Assembly (NCBI GenBank): GCA_964502465.1
Contig: CAZCWX010000197.1
Location: forward strand, 1 to 8,560
Length of the DNA stretch: 8,560 nucleotides
DNA from: CAZCWX01 sp964502465
Lineage (GTDB): Bacteria; Desulfobacterota; Binatia; Bin18
Reading direction: 5' to 3'
Of this stretch, positions 1 to 6,112 are shown one piece after another. Numbering within the stretch: position 1 is the stretch's first letter; each line of letters begins with the position of its first letter. Made by a program: the position numbers and the translations under genes. Below the pieces are notes generated by a model. It saw only the letters and a program-made list of their open reading frames with translations, was not told the DNA's origin and ran no database searches.

Positions 1-431
1 ACGAGGCGCGCGTGGCGAAGAAGTTCAGCGACCCACGCACGCTGATCGGCATCTCCGACGGCGGCGCGCACGTCGATATGCTGTGCAACGCAGGGTACCC
101 GAGCTATCTGCTGGGCACGTTCGTACGCGAAAAACAGGCGCTCTCGCTTGAGCATGCGGTAAGGCGCATCACCTCAGAGCCGGCGCATTTCTTCGGTCTC
201 ACTGATCGCGGCTTACTGCGGCCTGGACTGGCGGCGGACATTACCATCTTCGACCTCGACACCATCGGCTCACCAGAGCGTCCAGAAATCCGTCACGATC
301 TGCCGGGTGGCGGACGCAGGCTGGTCACGCAAGCAGAAGGGATCACGTACACGATCGTCAACGGCCAGGTGCTATACGAAGGCCGGCGCCATACCGGTGC
401 GCTGCCGGGGCAAGTGCTGCGTGCTGGGTAG
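1..431 (+). CDS. N-acyl-D-amino-acid deacylase-type amidohydrolase, C-terminal part (5' end outside window)
   Basis: The reading frame is open from base 3 and continues beyond the left edge, so this is only the last ~143 residues. It contains the ISDGGAH motif near the start of the fragment; the Asp of this SDGGAH motif is the catalytic aspartate in D-aminoacylase-type family-3 amidohydrolases. Next come DRGLLRPGLAADITIFDLD, the usual return to the small beta domain, then HDLPGGGRRL and a VNG turn near the C-terminus. The order SDGGAH, DRG-LRxGxxAD, HDLPGG matches the complete paralogue at 3326-5056, so the family call is firm. The family hydrolyses amide bonds of N-acylated D-amino acids or related compounds with one or two metal ions; the substrate here cannot be read. 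The next gene starts 63 bases downstream on the same strand, so co-transcription is plausible. Confidence 0.88.
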   Translation, partial: EARVAKKFSDPRTLIGISDGGAHVDMLCNAGYPSYLLGTFVREKQALSLEHAVRRITSEPAHFFGLTDRGLLRPGLAADITIFDLDTIGSPERPEIRHDLPGGGRRLVTQAEGITYTIVNGQVLYEGRRHTGALPGQVLRAG

Positions 432-494
432 CTCATGGCTTGGCAGGGTGATTGACCACCAGCAGCGTAAATTTGTTTCAAAGGAGGCCCGATA

Positions 495-1601
495 ATGACA
501 GGACAACAAGTGATTTCGGCAGACTCGCATATGACGGAGCCGGGCGACCTGTGGGTCGAGCGGCTGGACCGCAAATATCGCGACCTCGCACCGCGCGTCA
601 TCAAGAATGAGAAGTCCAGCGGTGCTCCCTACCAGTTCATTGGCCCTGGAATTCATCCGCTCACCGTCGCTGGTGTGTTCGCCGCAGGGCGCAGCGGCAA
701 TGAACTGCGCGAGCATATGAAGCATGGCTACGAGGCAGCGCGACCAAGCGGCTGGGATCCAGCAGAGCGTCTCAAAGATCAGGACTTTGATGGCGTCGTT
801 GCCGAAGTGCTGTATTCGAGCCTCGGCATCGTCCTGCTCGACATGAAAGACGTAGAATTACAGCAAGCGTGCCTGCGGGTATACAACGACTGGCTTGCTG
901 AGTTCTGCGCACATGACCCTAAACGCCTGGTCGGCATCGGCCTGTACACGCTCAAAGCGCTACCTGACGTCTCGGAAATTGAGCGGTGCGCAAAGCTGGG
1001 GCTTAAGGGTGTGCTCATCCTCGCGTCCGACACCCTTGATCTGCCGTACAGCGACGAGCGCTTCGATCCCCTCTGGCGGGTGTGTGCCGACGCAGGCCTG
1101 CCGATCTCTCTGCACAAGCCGTTGGTGTCCGGCATGCCGCTCACGCCAGCGATGCCGACCATGGCAGATCTGCAGATTCACGTGATCCACGTGGTTGAGC
1201 AATGCCTGACGCGGATGGTGTACGGTGGTGTGTTCGAACGGTTTCCCGACCTGGAAGTCGTGTCAGCGGAGAACGATGTCGGATGGATTCCTAACTGGGT
1301 GCACCGCCTCGACCATGTCCACGCCAAGATCGCCAACGCCAGGCAATTGCCCCTCAAGCCGAGTGACTACGTGCGGCGTAATGTCTGGGCCACGTTCCAG
1401 GACGATCCGCTCGGCCCAGCGACCTGGCAGTTCTTTGGCGAGAACAACTACATGTGGGCGTCGGACTTTCCCCACGCGGACTCGACGTTTCCCTATTCGT
1501 TGAAGGTTATCGACGAGAATTTCGCTGGCGTCCCCGCAGAGGTCACGCGGAACATTGTCTTCGAAAACGCCAAGCGGCTGTACCACATTGGCGTCGAGTG
1601 A
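495..1601 (+). CDS. Amidohydrolase_2 family metal-dependent hydrolase/decarboxylase (ACMSD-like)
   Basis: A complete 368-residue TIM-barrel metal hydrolase, normal length for this family. ATG 495 is preceded by a strong Shine-Dalgarno (AAAGGAGG at 480-487). The N-terminal metal motif is ADSHMTEP (Asp10, His12), a DxH variant of the usual HxH found in many members. Other candidate active-site residues are His207 (ISLHKP), Glu259 (SAEND), His270 and Asp324 (WASDFPH, strand 8 Asp). Relatives include aminocarboxymuconate-semialdehyde decarboxylase, gamma-resorcylate decarboxylase and many uncharacterised hydrolases, so both hydrolysis and non-oxidative decarboxylation are possible and the substrate is unknown. 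No signal peptide is visible, so it is probably cytoplasmic. It follows a family-3 amidohydrolase on the same strand, which suggests a catabolic unit. The gene converges with the toxin gene that ends at 1697. Confidence 0.9.
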   Translation: MTGQQVISADSHMTEPGDLWVERLDRKYRDLAPRVIKNEKSSGAPYQFIGPGIHPLTVAGVFAAGRSGNELREHMKHGYEAARPSGWDPAERLKDQDFDGVVAEVLYSSLGIVLLDMKDVELQQACLRVYNDWLAEFCAHDPKRLVGIGLYTLKALPDVSEIERCAKLGLKGVLILASDTLDLPYSDERFDPLWRVCADAGLPISLHKPLVSGMPLTPAMPTMADLQIHVIHVVEQCLTRMVYGGVFERFPDLEVVSAENDVGWIPNWVHRLDHVHAKIANARQLPLKPSDYVRRNVWATFQDDPLGPATWQFFGENNYMWASDFPHADSTFPYSLKVIDENFAGVPAEVTRNIVFENAKRLYHIGVE

Positions 1602-1610
1602 ATTTATGCA

Positions 1611-1632
1611 GGGGCGTAATCTGCTATGCCCC
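1611..1632 (+). terminator. Short hairpin after the amidohydrolase, possible weak terminator
   Basis: GGGGCGTA (1611-1618) can pair with TATGCCCC (1625-1632) through eight pairs, one of them G-T, around a six-base loop. It lies 10 bases after the stop codon of the upstream amidohydrolase and in the gap between convergent genes. No T-run follows on either strand, so an intrinsic terminator is unproven; it may simply be a 3'-end stabilising hairpin. Confidence 0.27.
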
Positions 1633-1696
1633 GACGAAAGCGGCGGCACGGCAACAGTTTTCCTGAAAATGGGGAGGGAGAGGAGCCTTGCTTCTG

Positions 1697-2107
1697 TCAC
1701 CCCGTGAGACCCAGAGTGCGCCGAAAATCGACCGGGCGGACGATGGGCATGCCTTGGTAGGATTTCAGTTTTCGCAAGTGGCGGTCGCCGGAGACGATGA
1801 CATCGGCGTGGCCGGCAACGGCGCATTCGAGAATGCGATTGTCGGCCGGATCGTCGTGGATGATATCGACCGTCACGTTGGGAACGATGATCTCTCCCTT
1901 TTTGCCCAGTCGCTTTAACTGGTGGATGGTGCGGGATTCCTCCCAGAGGAAATCCTTGCGGAGAACGCGCGCAACTTCGCGGACGATCGCGGGTGAAAGA
2001 AGCAGCCGATAACGCCCTGCTTGCGCAGCCCGCCACAAAGGAGCCACGCGCCCATGCGGGCGCGCGAATGCTGAAACGAGCACGTTCGTATCAAGAACGG
2101 CTCGCAT
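1697..2107 (-). CDS. PIN-domain toxin (VapC-like endoribonuclease, PIN_3 type)
   Basis: A 136-residue PIN-domain protein, expected to be the ribonuclease toxin of a type II toxin-antitoxin pair. It starts with the characteristic strand MRAVLDTNVLVSAF (Asp6), then has Glu44 (IVREVARVL), Asp89 (DDPADNRILECA) and Asp108 (VIVSGDRHL). These are the four acidic residues that bind Mg2+/Mn2+ in PIN nucleases, so the active site looks intact. The N-terminus and the SGDRHL-LK-Y-G-PIV pattern match proteins annotated 'putative toxin-antitoxin system toxin component, PIN family'. It overlaps the end of the antitoxin gene by 17 bases and has only a poor ribosome binding site of its own, so translational coupling to the antitoxin is likely. 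The RNA target (tRNA, rRNA or mRNA) cannot be told from sequence. Confidence 0.88.
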   Translation of the reverse strand: MRAVLDTNVLVSAFARPHGRVAPLWRAAQAGRYRLLLSPAIVREVARVLRKDFLWEESRTIHQLKRLGKKGEIIVPNVTVDIIHDDPADNRILECAVAGHADVIVSGDRHLRKLKSYQGMPIVRPVDFRRTLGLTG

Positions 2108-2462
2108 GGCGATGCCGCTTGCGGTGCTCCTGGATGATGCGTTCGATGTCCTTATCCGACTTGATCCCTAGTTTTTTGGCTTGGGCGGCGCCGTAGCGCC
2201 GGAGTTCTGCTTCTTCTCTTTCTTCTTCTTCCTCAGTCATCGGGTGCAGCCGCTCTTCTTCCTGGGCCTCTTGCATGAGGCGCAGCGCCCACTCTTCCGT
2301 GTAGGGTTCGTCTTTCTGCTCCTGCTTGTGGCGTTCGTAGAGGCGTAGCATCTCGCGCAGCAGTGCGGCGGGAGTCTGGCGCTCCTGGCGGGCGAGTTTT
2401 TCCACGCGGCGCGCTAGCGCCGGAGGCACGGAAAATTCAGTTGGTTCCATCGTTCGGCTCAT
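2091..2462 (-). CDS. Ribbon-helix-helix antitoxin paired with the PIN toxin
   Basis: A 123-residue, very charged protein just upstream of and overlapping the PIN toxin, the classic antitoxin position. Residues ~7-46 (TEFSVPPALARRVEKLAR then TPAALLREMLRLYERH) fit a ribbon-helix-helix fold: a short strand followed by two helices. A glutamate-rich segment follows (TEEEEEREEAE, 76-86). The C-terminus carries GIKSDKDIERIIQEHRK (99-115), which resembles the tail of antitoxins found next to PIN toxins and is the probable toxin-binding part; that resemblance is from memory. Two ATG starts are possible, 2462 and 2450 (MEPTEF). Neither has a well-placed Shine-Dalgarno, and a stop codon in frame lies three codons before 2462. 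The start region overlaps a palindrome and a promoter candidate, which suggests autorepression and perhaps a very short leader. Confidence 0.8.
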   Translation of the reverse strand: MSRTMEPTEFSVPPALARRVEKLARQERQTPAALLREMLRLYERHKQEQKDEPYTEEWALRLMQEAQEEERLHPMTEEEEEREEAELRRYGAAQAKKLGIKSDKDIERIIQEHRKRHRHASRS

Positions 2463-2475
2463 AGCTTGAAGCTAT
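2461..2475. promoter_or_regulatory. Perfect palindrome at the antitoxin start: candidate operator
   Basis: ATAGCTTGAAGCTAT is a perfect inverted repeat with 7-base arms around one central base. It overlaps the first possible antitoxin ATG and the -10 element of the candidate promoter. Ribbon-helix-helix antitoxins usually bind palindromes here as dimers and repress their own operon together with the toxin. Position and symmetry support this; binding itself is inferred. Confidence 0.55.
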
Positions 2476-2501
2476 TGTACTCCTTACCCAGAATGGCGCA
2501 A
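2474..2501 (-). promoter_or_regulatory. Candidate sigma-70-type promoter of the toxin-antitoxin operon
   Basis: Read on the minus strand, TACAAT (2479-2474) matches the -10 consensus at five of six bases. TTGCGC (2501-2496) lies 16 bases upstream and matches only the TTG half of the -35 box. Transcription would start inside or just beside the palindrome, leaving a short or absent leader before the antitoxin ATG at 2462 or 2450. The -10 is good, the -35 weak. Confidence 0.42.
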
Positions 2502-2833
2502 GGAAAACCTGCGTTTGCCAGCACTCGGCCGCACGGTTCAGATTGACACATTGACATAAAGTCTTCTTTCGCGGATGGTGCGCGCGAGGAAGCTTTCCGG
2601 GAAGTGCCGGAAAAAGACAAAGCGCTAGCCGCAGCAGCTTTAATAGGACAACTAAAAAGATGGGCAAATGCTGGTTTTCAATGATGTTTAGCTCAGAGAA
2701 AAGCAAGGATCTCAGGAGCTATGCGGCCTACGGATGTGGCACCAGTACCATGACCTGCTTTTTCCATGAAATGTTACCTTACTTTTGGTCTCTGGACCGG
2801 CACATCACGTTGTGCGGGTATTACTGCAACTGC
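2502..2833. other. Gene-poor gap between the antitoxin promoter and the membrane-protein gene
   Basis: About 330 bases with no convincing gene. Open frames here have no good ribosome binding site, no recognisable domain, and either run antisense into the membrane-protein gene or overlap the antitoxin start. Two small structures are visible. One is a 7-base direct repeat, ATTGACA at 2542-2548 and 2550-2556, which gives two perfect TTGACA hexamers on the plus strand but no -10 box at normal spacing. The other is a hairpin with TTTCCGG (2594-2600) and CCGGAAA (2607-2613) around six bases, without a T-run after it. Confidence 0.5.
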
Positions 2834-3217
2834 CTACCGCTGCAACCGATAAAAAACATACGGTGCGATGGTGATCCACATCAGGATCACCACCCACACT
2901 CGTCCGGCGAAGATGTTGTAGTTGCGCCAAATACTGCTCCACGGCTGACCCATCACGTAATGGAAAAAGAGAAACTCAAATGCCACGGTGAGGCAGAGCC
3001 ACATCACACCGATGGTGAGCGCTTGACCTGTGGACGCGGGCTTCCAGAAGCGCAGAAGAATCCAAATATACAATCCGAACAGGAGTACACCGGAAGCCGT
3101 GGAGACTTGATGAGCGCGCAATTCACTGAGCTGCTTTCCATACCATGTCTCGCGCAGCGCTCCATTGATGATCGCAATCAGCACCAGCGGGAACCACGCC
3201 AGAAAGTATTTCCACAT
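2834..3217 (-). CDS. Small four-helix integral membrane protein, function unknown
   Basis: A 127-residue hydrophobic protein with four likely membrane helices, at about residues 2-21, 40-58, 67-88 and 105-123. An AAAGGA sequence lies about eight bases before the ATG at 3217, supporting the start. Polar residues beside the helices look conserved-family-like rather than random: NGALRETWYG (18-27), HQVS (36-39), FEFLFFHYVMGQPW (80-93) and YNIFAGR (100-106). I cannot attach a family name or a function. The gene is transcribed away from the deacylase at 3326, with 108 bases between the two starts, and toward the toxin-antitoxin operon 370 bases downstream. The membrane topology is well supported; any link to its neighbours is only positional. 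Confidence 0.77.
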   Translation of the reverse strand: MWKYFLAWFPLVLIAIINGALRETWYGKQLSELRAHQVSTASGVLLFGLYIWILLRFWKPASTGQALTIGVMWLCLTVAFEFLFFHYVMGQPWSSIWRNYNIFAGRVWVVILMWITIAPYVFYRLQR

Positions 3218-3325
3218 CGTCAGTCCTTTTGTAGAAAAAATCCCTTTGTAAAAGAGGGGATAGTGTAGAGAAAAAACAATATTCTGCTATGGTACTGGGG
3301 AAGCAAAATAAGGAGGGATCGAAAG
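3218..3325. promoter_or_regulatory. Divergent intergenic region between the membrane protein and the deacylase
   Basis: This 108-base A+T-rich gap must hold the promoters for both divergent genes. The Shine-Dalgarno of the plus-strand gene is AGGAGG at 3311-3316, nine bases before its ATG. TATTCT and TATGGT are possible plus-strand -10 boxes near 3280-3295, but no -35 box of good quality stands at the right distance, so I assign no exact promoter. Confidence 0.35.
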
Positions 3326-5056
3326 ATGGCAGATTTCGACATGCAGATCAAAGGTGGAACTGTCGTCGACGGCACGCGGGCGCCGCGTTTCCGCGCCGAC
3401 GTTTGGATCAAAGACGGCAAGGTCATACAGATCGGCGGGCGGGCGCCGGGCTTCGCCAAGAAGGTGATCGATGCCGACGGGCTCATTGTGGCGCCGGGGT
3501 TCGTTGACCTGCACACGCACTACGATGCGCAAATCCGTTGGGACCCCTACTGCACAATCTCCGGGTGGCACGGGGTGACTTCGATCGTGTTGGGCAACTG
3601 CGGGTTTGGCTTTGCGCCGTGTAAACCGGACTTCCGTGAGCGTTCAATGCTGACGATGACGCGGACGGAGGCAATCCCCTATGTCTCGATGGAGGCCGGA
3701 ATGCACTGGGACTGGGAGACGATTCCGGAATATCTCGTCTCCCTCGACCGCACCCCCAAGGGCGTGAATTGCATTCAGTACATGCCGACCGCATCGTTAA
3801 TGACCTACGTCATGGGGCTCGATGCGGCGAAAACCCGTCCGGCGACGGAGCAGGAACGCGCTGAGATGCGCCACCTCCTCGCCGAAGGCATGGATGCAGG
3901 GCTGTGTGGCTTTTCCATTCAACGCCTTGGTCGCCATTCGGGCCAGGCCGATTACGACGGCTCGCCGATGGTGACTGACACCATGGTCGACGAGGACATC
4001 CTGAACCTGGCGTGTGTGCTGCGCGAGCGTGACGAGGGCTTCATCCAAATCACGCAGGCAACCGGCCACATCAAGGAGGACCTGGCGTTCCTGGAGAAGC
4101 TGGCGACGGTGGCCCAACGGCCAGTGTTGCACAATGCCATCGCCGCTAGCAAACGCGACCCTGACCCGCATCGTAAGAGCCTGGCGTGGCTAGAGCGCAT
4201 GCGCGCCCAGGGGTTGCCGATCTTCGGCCAGGGGGCGACGGTGCGCAGCGGTTTTGCGTTTACGCTAGAGCACTGGAACCTCTATGACGTGTCGGCGGCG
4301 TGGCGCGACATGCTCACGGGAACCAAGGAAGAACGCGCCACGAAGATGCGCACCCCGGAGATGCGCGCAGCCGCCAAGAGCGAAAAGGCGATGTACGCTC
4401 TCGACCGGAACGCAGCTGGCATCGGCGGACGCCTGCCCCGCTTGATCGTGCAGTCGGTCGCAAACAAACCGGAATTGGAGAAGTATGTCGGTAAATCACT
4501 CAGCCAGATCGCCCAAGAAGAGAGTAAACATCCGGTCGACGTGATGATCGATTTGTCCCTGGCGACCGACCTCAAGGCGGAATTTCTCCAGCCCGAACCG
4601 GAGTTCAACGCGGAGTTCAACGCGGAGATCATCACGAACTCCATGTACACGTTTCCTGGCGTTTCAGATGGCGGCGCGCATACCAAGTTCTTCACCGGCG
4701 GCGCCTTCACCACCGATTTTCTGCGCTGGTTGGTGCGAGACGAGCAGAAGATCTCGCTGGAAGAGGCTCACTATCGCCTGTCGGCGCTGCCAGCGCATGC
4801 GGCCGGTTTCCGCGATCGCGGCGTGTTGCGCGAAGGCGCTTGGGCCGACGTGGTGGTCTACGATATACACGGCCTCGGCATCGAACCGGACTGGATTGGT
4901 GAGATCACGCACGATCTGCCGGGCGGCGAATGGCGCCGGGTGCAGCGCGCGAAGGGTTATCGTGCAATCATCATCAACGGTGTGGAGACGTTTTCAGAAG
5001 ACAAATGCACGGGCACAACACCGGGCAAACTGCTGCGCCATGGCCGCGCTGATTAA
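3326..5056 (+). CDS. N-acyl-D-amino-acid deacylase-like amidohydrolase (family 3)
   Basis: A complete 576-residue metal-dependent amidohydrolase. ATG 3326 has a strong AGGAGG nine bases upstream. The N-terminal small beta domain (IKGGTVVDGT, ~8-17) leads to the metal motif FVDLHTHYDAQ (His63, His65) and GNCGFGFAP with Cys92, the position of the bridging cysteine in D-aminoacylases. His269 (VLHN) and Asp448 (SDGGAH) follow, then the return to the beta domain (DRGVLREGAWADVVVYD) and HDLPGGEWRRV. At the position where D-aminoacylases carry another metal-binding His, this protein reads IQITQATG, so the metal site or substrate probably differs from true D-aminoacylase. Residues 427-434 repeat EFNA twice. 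The length is slightly above classical D-aminoacylases (~480-500). It is paralogous to the gene cut by the left edge. The exact substrate is unknown. Confidence 0.88.
   Translation: MADFDMQIKGGTVVDGTRAPRFRADVWIKDGKVIQIGGRAPGFAKKVIDADGLIVAPGFVDLHTHYDAQIRWDPYCTISGWHGVTSIVLGNCGFGFAPCKPDFRERSMLTMTRTEAIPYVSMEAGMHWDWETIPEYLVSLDRTPKGVNCIQYMPTASLMTYVMGLDAAKTRPATEQERAEMRHLLAEGMDAGLCGFSIQRLGRHSGQADYDGSPMVTDTMVDEDILNLACVLRERDEGFIQITQATGHIKEDLAFLEKLATVAQRPVLHNAIAASKRDPDPHRKSLAWLERMRAQGLPIFGQGATVRSGFAFTLEHWNLYDVSAAWRDMLTGTKEERATKMRTPEMRAAAKSEKAMYALDRNAAGIGGRLPRLIVQSVANKPELEKYVGKSLSQIAQEESKHPVDVMIDLSLATDLKAEFLQPEPEFNAEFNAEIITNSMYTFPGVSDGGAHTKFFTGGAFTTDFLRWLVRDEQKISLEEAHYRLSALPAHAAGFRDRGVLREGAWADVVVYDIHGLGIEPDWIGEITHDLPGGEWRRVQRAKGYRAIIINGVETFSEDKCTGTTPGKLLRHGRAD
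4601..4624 (+). repeat. 12-bp tandem duplication inside the deacylase gene
   Basis: GAGTTCAACGCG occurs twice head to tail (4601-4612 and 4613-4624), followed by another GAG. It adds four residues in frame, giving EFNAEFNAE at protein positions 427-435, in the stretch before the catalytic SDGGAH motif. It looks like a slippage duplication that kept the frame. Confidence 0.8.
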
Positions 5057-5075
5057 CTCGCTATCAATGGAGTAG

Positions 5076-5216
5076 TTCGTCGCATTAAAGCTGCGGGCGG
5101 TCATTCCGAACCGGAGCATTACGGAGGCGAAGAATCTCGTGTAACGGAGGACTCATCACGAGATTCTTCGGCCTGCGGCCTCAGAATGACAGACCAGCCA
5201 AATCAATGCGACAGAA
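5076..5216. repeat. Large imperfect inverted repeat (REP/MITE-like) between convergent genes
   Basis: The element has a perfect 14-bp inner stem, CGAAGAATCTCGTG (5128-5141) against CACGAGATTCTTCG (5157-5170), with a 15-base loop. Further out, GTCATT (5100-5105) pairs with AATGAC (5185-5190), and GTCGCATT (5079-5086) with AATGCGAC (5205-5212). The right arm carries its own small stem, GGCC-TGC-GGCC. Arms of about 65 bases thus align with gaps. The core (GTCATTCnGA ... AAGAATCTCG) resembles interspersed intergenic palindromes seen in many bacterial genomes. No transposase is present. It lies exactly between two convergent transcription units, so it may act as a bidirectional transcript end, although neither side has a T-run. 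Confidence 0.68.
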
Positions 5217-5227
5217 CACTGGTGCGC

Positions 5228-5515
5228 TCAGGTGTTGAGCTTTTCGAGCGCGGCTTCCATTTGCTGTCGGTTGGTTGGAGTCTGCAAGCTGTACACAATG
5301 TTCCTGATGCGCTGGTTTGCAGCCGCCAGGAACACCGCAGGAACTGAGGAGTGGGAGTATTCCTCCAAAAAGTGGTGTTCTACCTCCCAGGCGTAGTCGT
5401 AGCCGAGCCGGTCAGCTAGCTCGATTTGCTCGAGCGCGTTGGTAAACAGCTCATACTCGGCGTTGTCGGTCCACGGACGTGGTAACTGGAGTTCGTAAAA
5501 AATACCAAACTTCAT
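5228..5515 (-). pseudogene. Truncated luciferase-like (LLM) flavin-dependent monooxygenase, N-terminal part only
   Basis: The frame gives 95 residues from ATG 5515, which I prefer to an upstream in-frame ATG at 5569 because the family N-terminus MKFGIFYELQ begins here and AGGGAA lies seven bases before it. Residues 1-73 are typical of luciferase-like monooxygenases: ELADRLGYDYAWEVEHHF (33-49) and EEYSHSSVPAVFLAAA (51-66). Family members are usually 300-400 residues. Here, after NQRIRNI, the expected RLGHG-type strand is missing and an unrelated-looking tail (VYSLQTPTNRQQMEAALEKL) runs to the stop, as if most of the gene had been lost. The FMN-binding barrel cannot form, so the product is probably inactive. 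It is the last gene of the minus-strand pha operon. Confidence 0.72.
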
Positions 5516-5535
5516 AACATTCCCTGCCCATCGAC

Positions 5536-6086
5536 TTATCGCATCGCAGTCGTTACCGAGCGGGGCCACACCGACACTGTGCGACAGTTAAAATACCGCC
5601 CCTCCCAGCCGAACGGTTGCGGTTCCGTCCAGGCGTGCAGGATCAAGTCGATCCCTTCTCGCGTCACGGCCTGTGCTTCATCCGGATTGTTGCGATAGGT
5701 GAGATTTCATTCGCTGTGCCGCGTAGGAACAACACCAGAATGCGGCCGTCGCTCATCGCGTCCAGCATCGCCAGCTCTTCGGCAACGCGCACCGGATTCG
5801 ACAGCGGCAGTAACGGTCCGAGCACGGCGATCTTGGCCCGCTTAACGACTTCGGTGATGGCCCCGGCATAGATCATCGGGCTCGGAGTCATGATGCGCGG
5901 GGAGTAGTGATGTTCCGAGACGCTGACCCAATCGAATCCCAGCTCGTCGGCTAAGCGGAGTTGTTCCTTCGCGCGGCGCATGGTTTCGCTAACCGCCTCA
6001 CGGTCACACAGGGCTGGCGGCACCGGCCAGGCCGTTGCCGTGGGATTGCCCGCATAAGACACGGGATTCAAAAAGCCGACCTGCAT
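5536..6086 (-). pseudogene. Frameshifted and truncated luciferase-like (LLM) flavin-dependent monooxygenase
   Basis: ATG 6086 has GGAAGGAG ten bases upstream. The first 128 residues are a good luciferase-like N-terminus: RLADELGFDWVSVSEHHYS (44-62) and PLSNPVRVAEELAMLDAMSDG (95-114). At about 5701-5702 one base is missing. The original frame then stops at 5664, while the next frame continues the family sequence without a break (LTYRNNPDEAQAV, then GIDLILHAWTEPQPFGWEG, then VSVWPR) and ends at a TAA at 5536-5538. Even with the base restored the protein would be only ~184 residues, about half the usual length, so the C-terminal half is gone. The next gene starts 20 bases later with its own ribosome site. 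A sequencing error could explain the frameshift but not the short length. Confidence 0.75.
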
Positions 6087-6112
6087 AACCGGGTTTCTCC
6101 TTCCCTGCTCGC

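Noticed and set aside
1263..2036. Long minus-strand open frame of 257 codons
   Set aside because: It spans parts of two well-supported genes in the wrong frames and its sequence is rich in Arg, Pro and Ser without a domain, typical of a shadow frame in high-G+C DNA.
2437..2706. Minus-strand open frame of 89 codons upstream of the antitoxin
   Set aside because: It overlaps the antitoxin start and its promoter in another frame, has no ribosome binding site and no recognisable domain.
2687..2760. Possible tRNA suggested by a TAGCTCAG stretch
   Set aside because: No acceptor stem, anticodon arm or TTCGA-type T loop can be folded around it; the match to the D-loop sequence is chance.
2660..3268. 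Plus-strand open frame of 202 codons
   Set aside because: It runs antisense through the whole membrane-protein gene, has no good ribosome binding site, and its His/Cys-rich composition shows no domain. The minus-strand protein has clear membrane helices and a better start.
5516..5569. Longer start (ATG 5569) for the second luciferase-like gene
   Set aside because: The extra 18 residues overlap the end of the preceding gene and are not family-like, whereas ATG 5515 begins the standard N-terminus and has AGGGAA at proper spacing.
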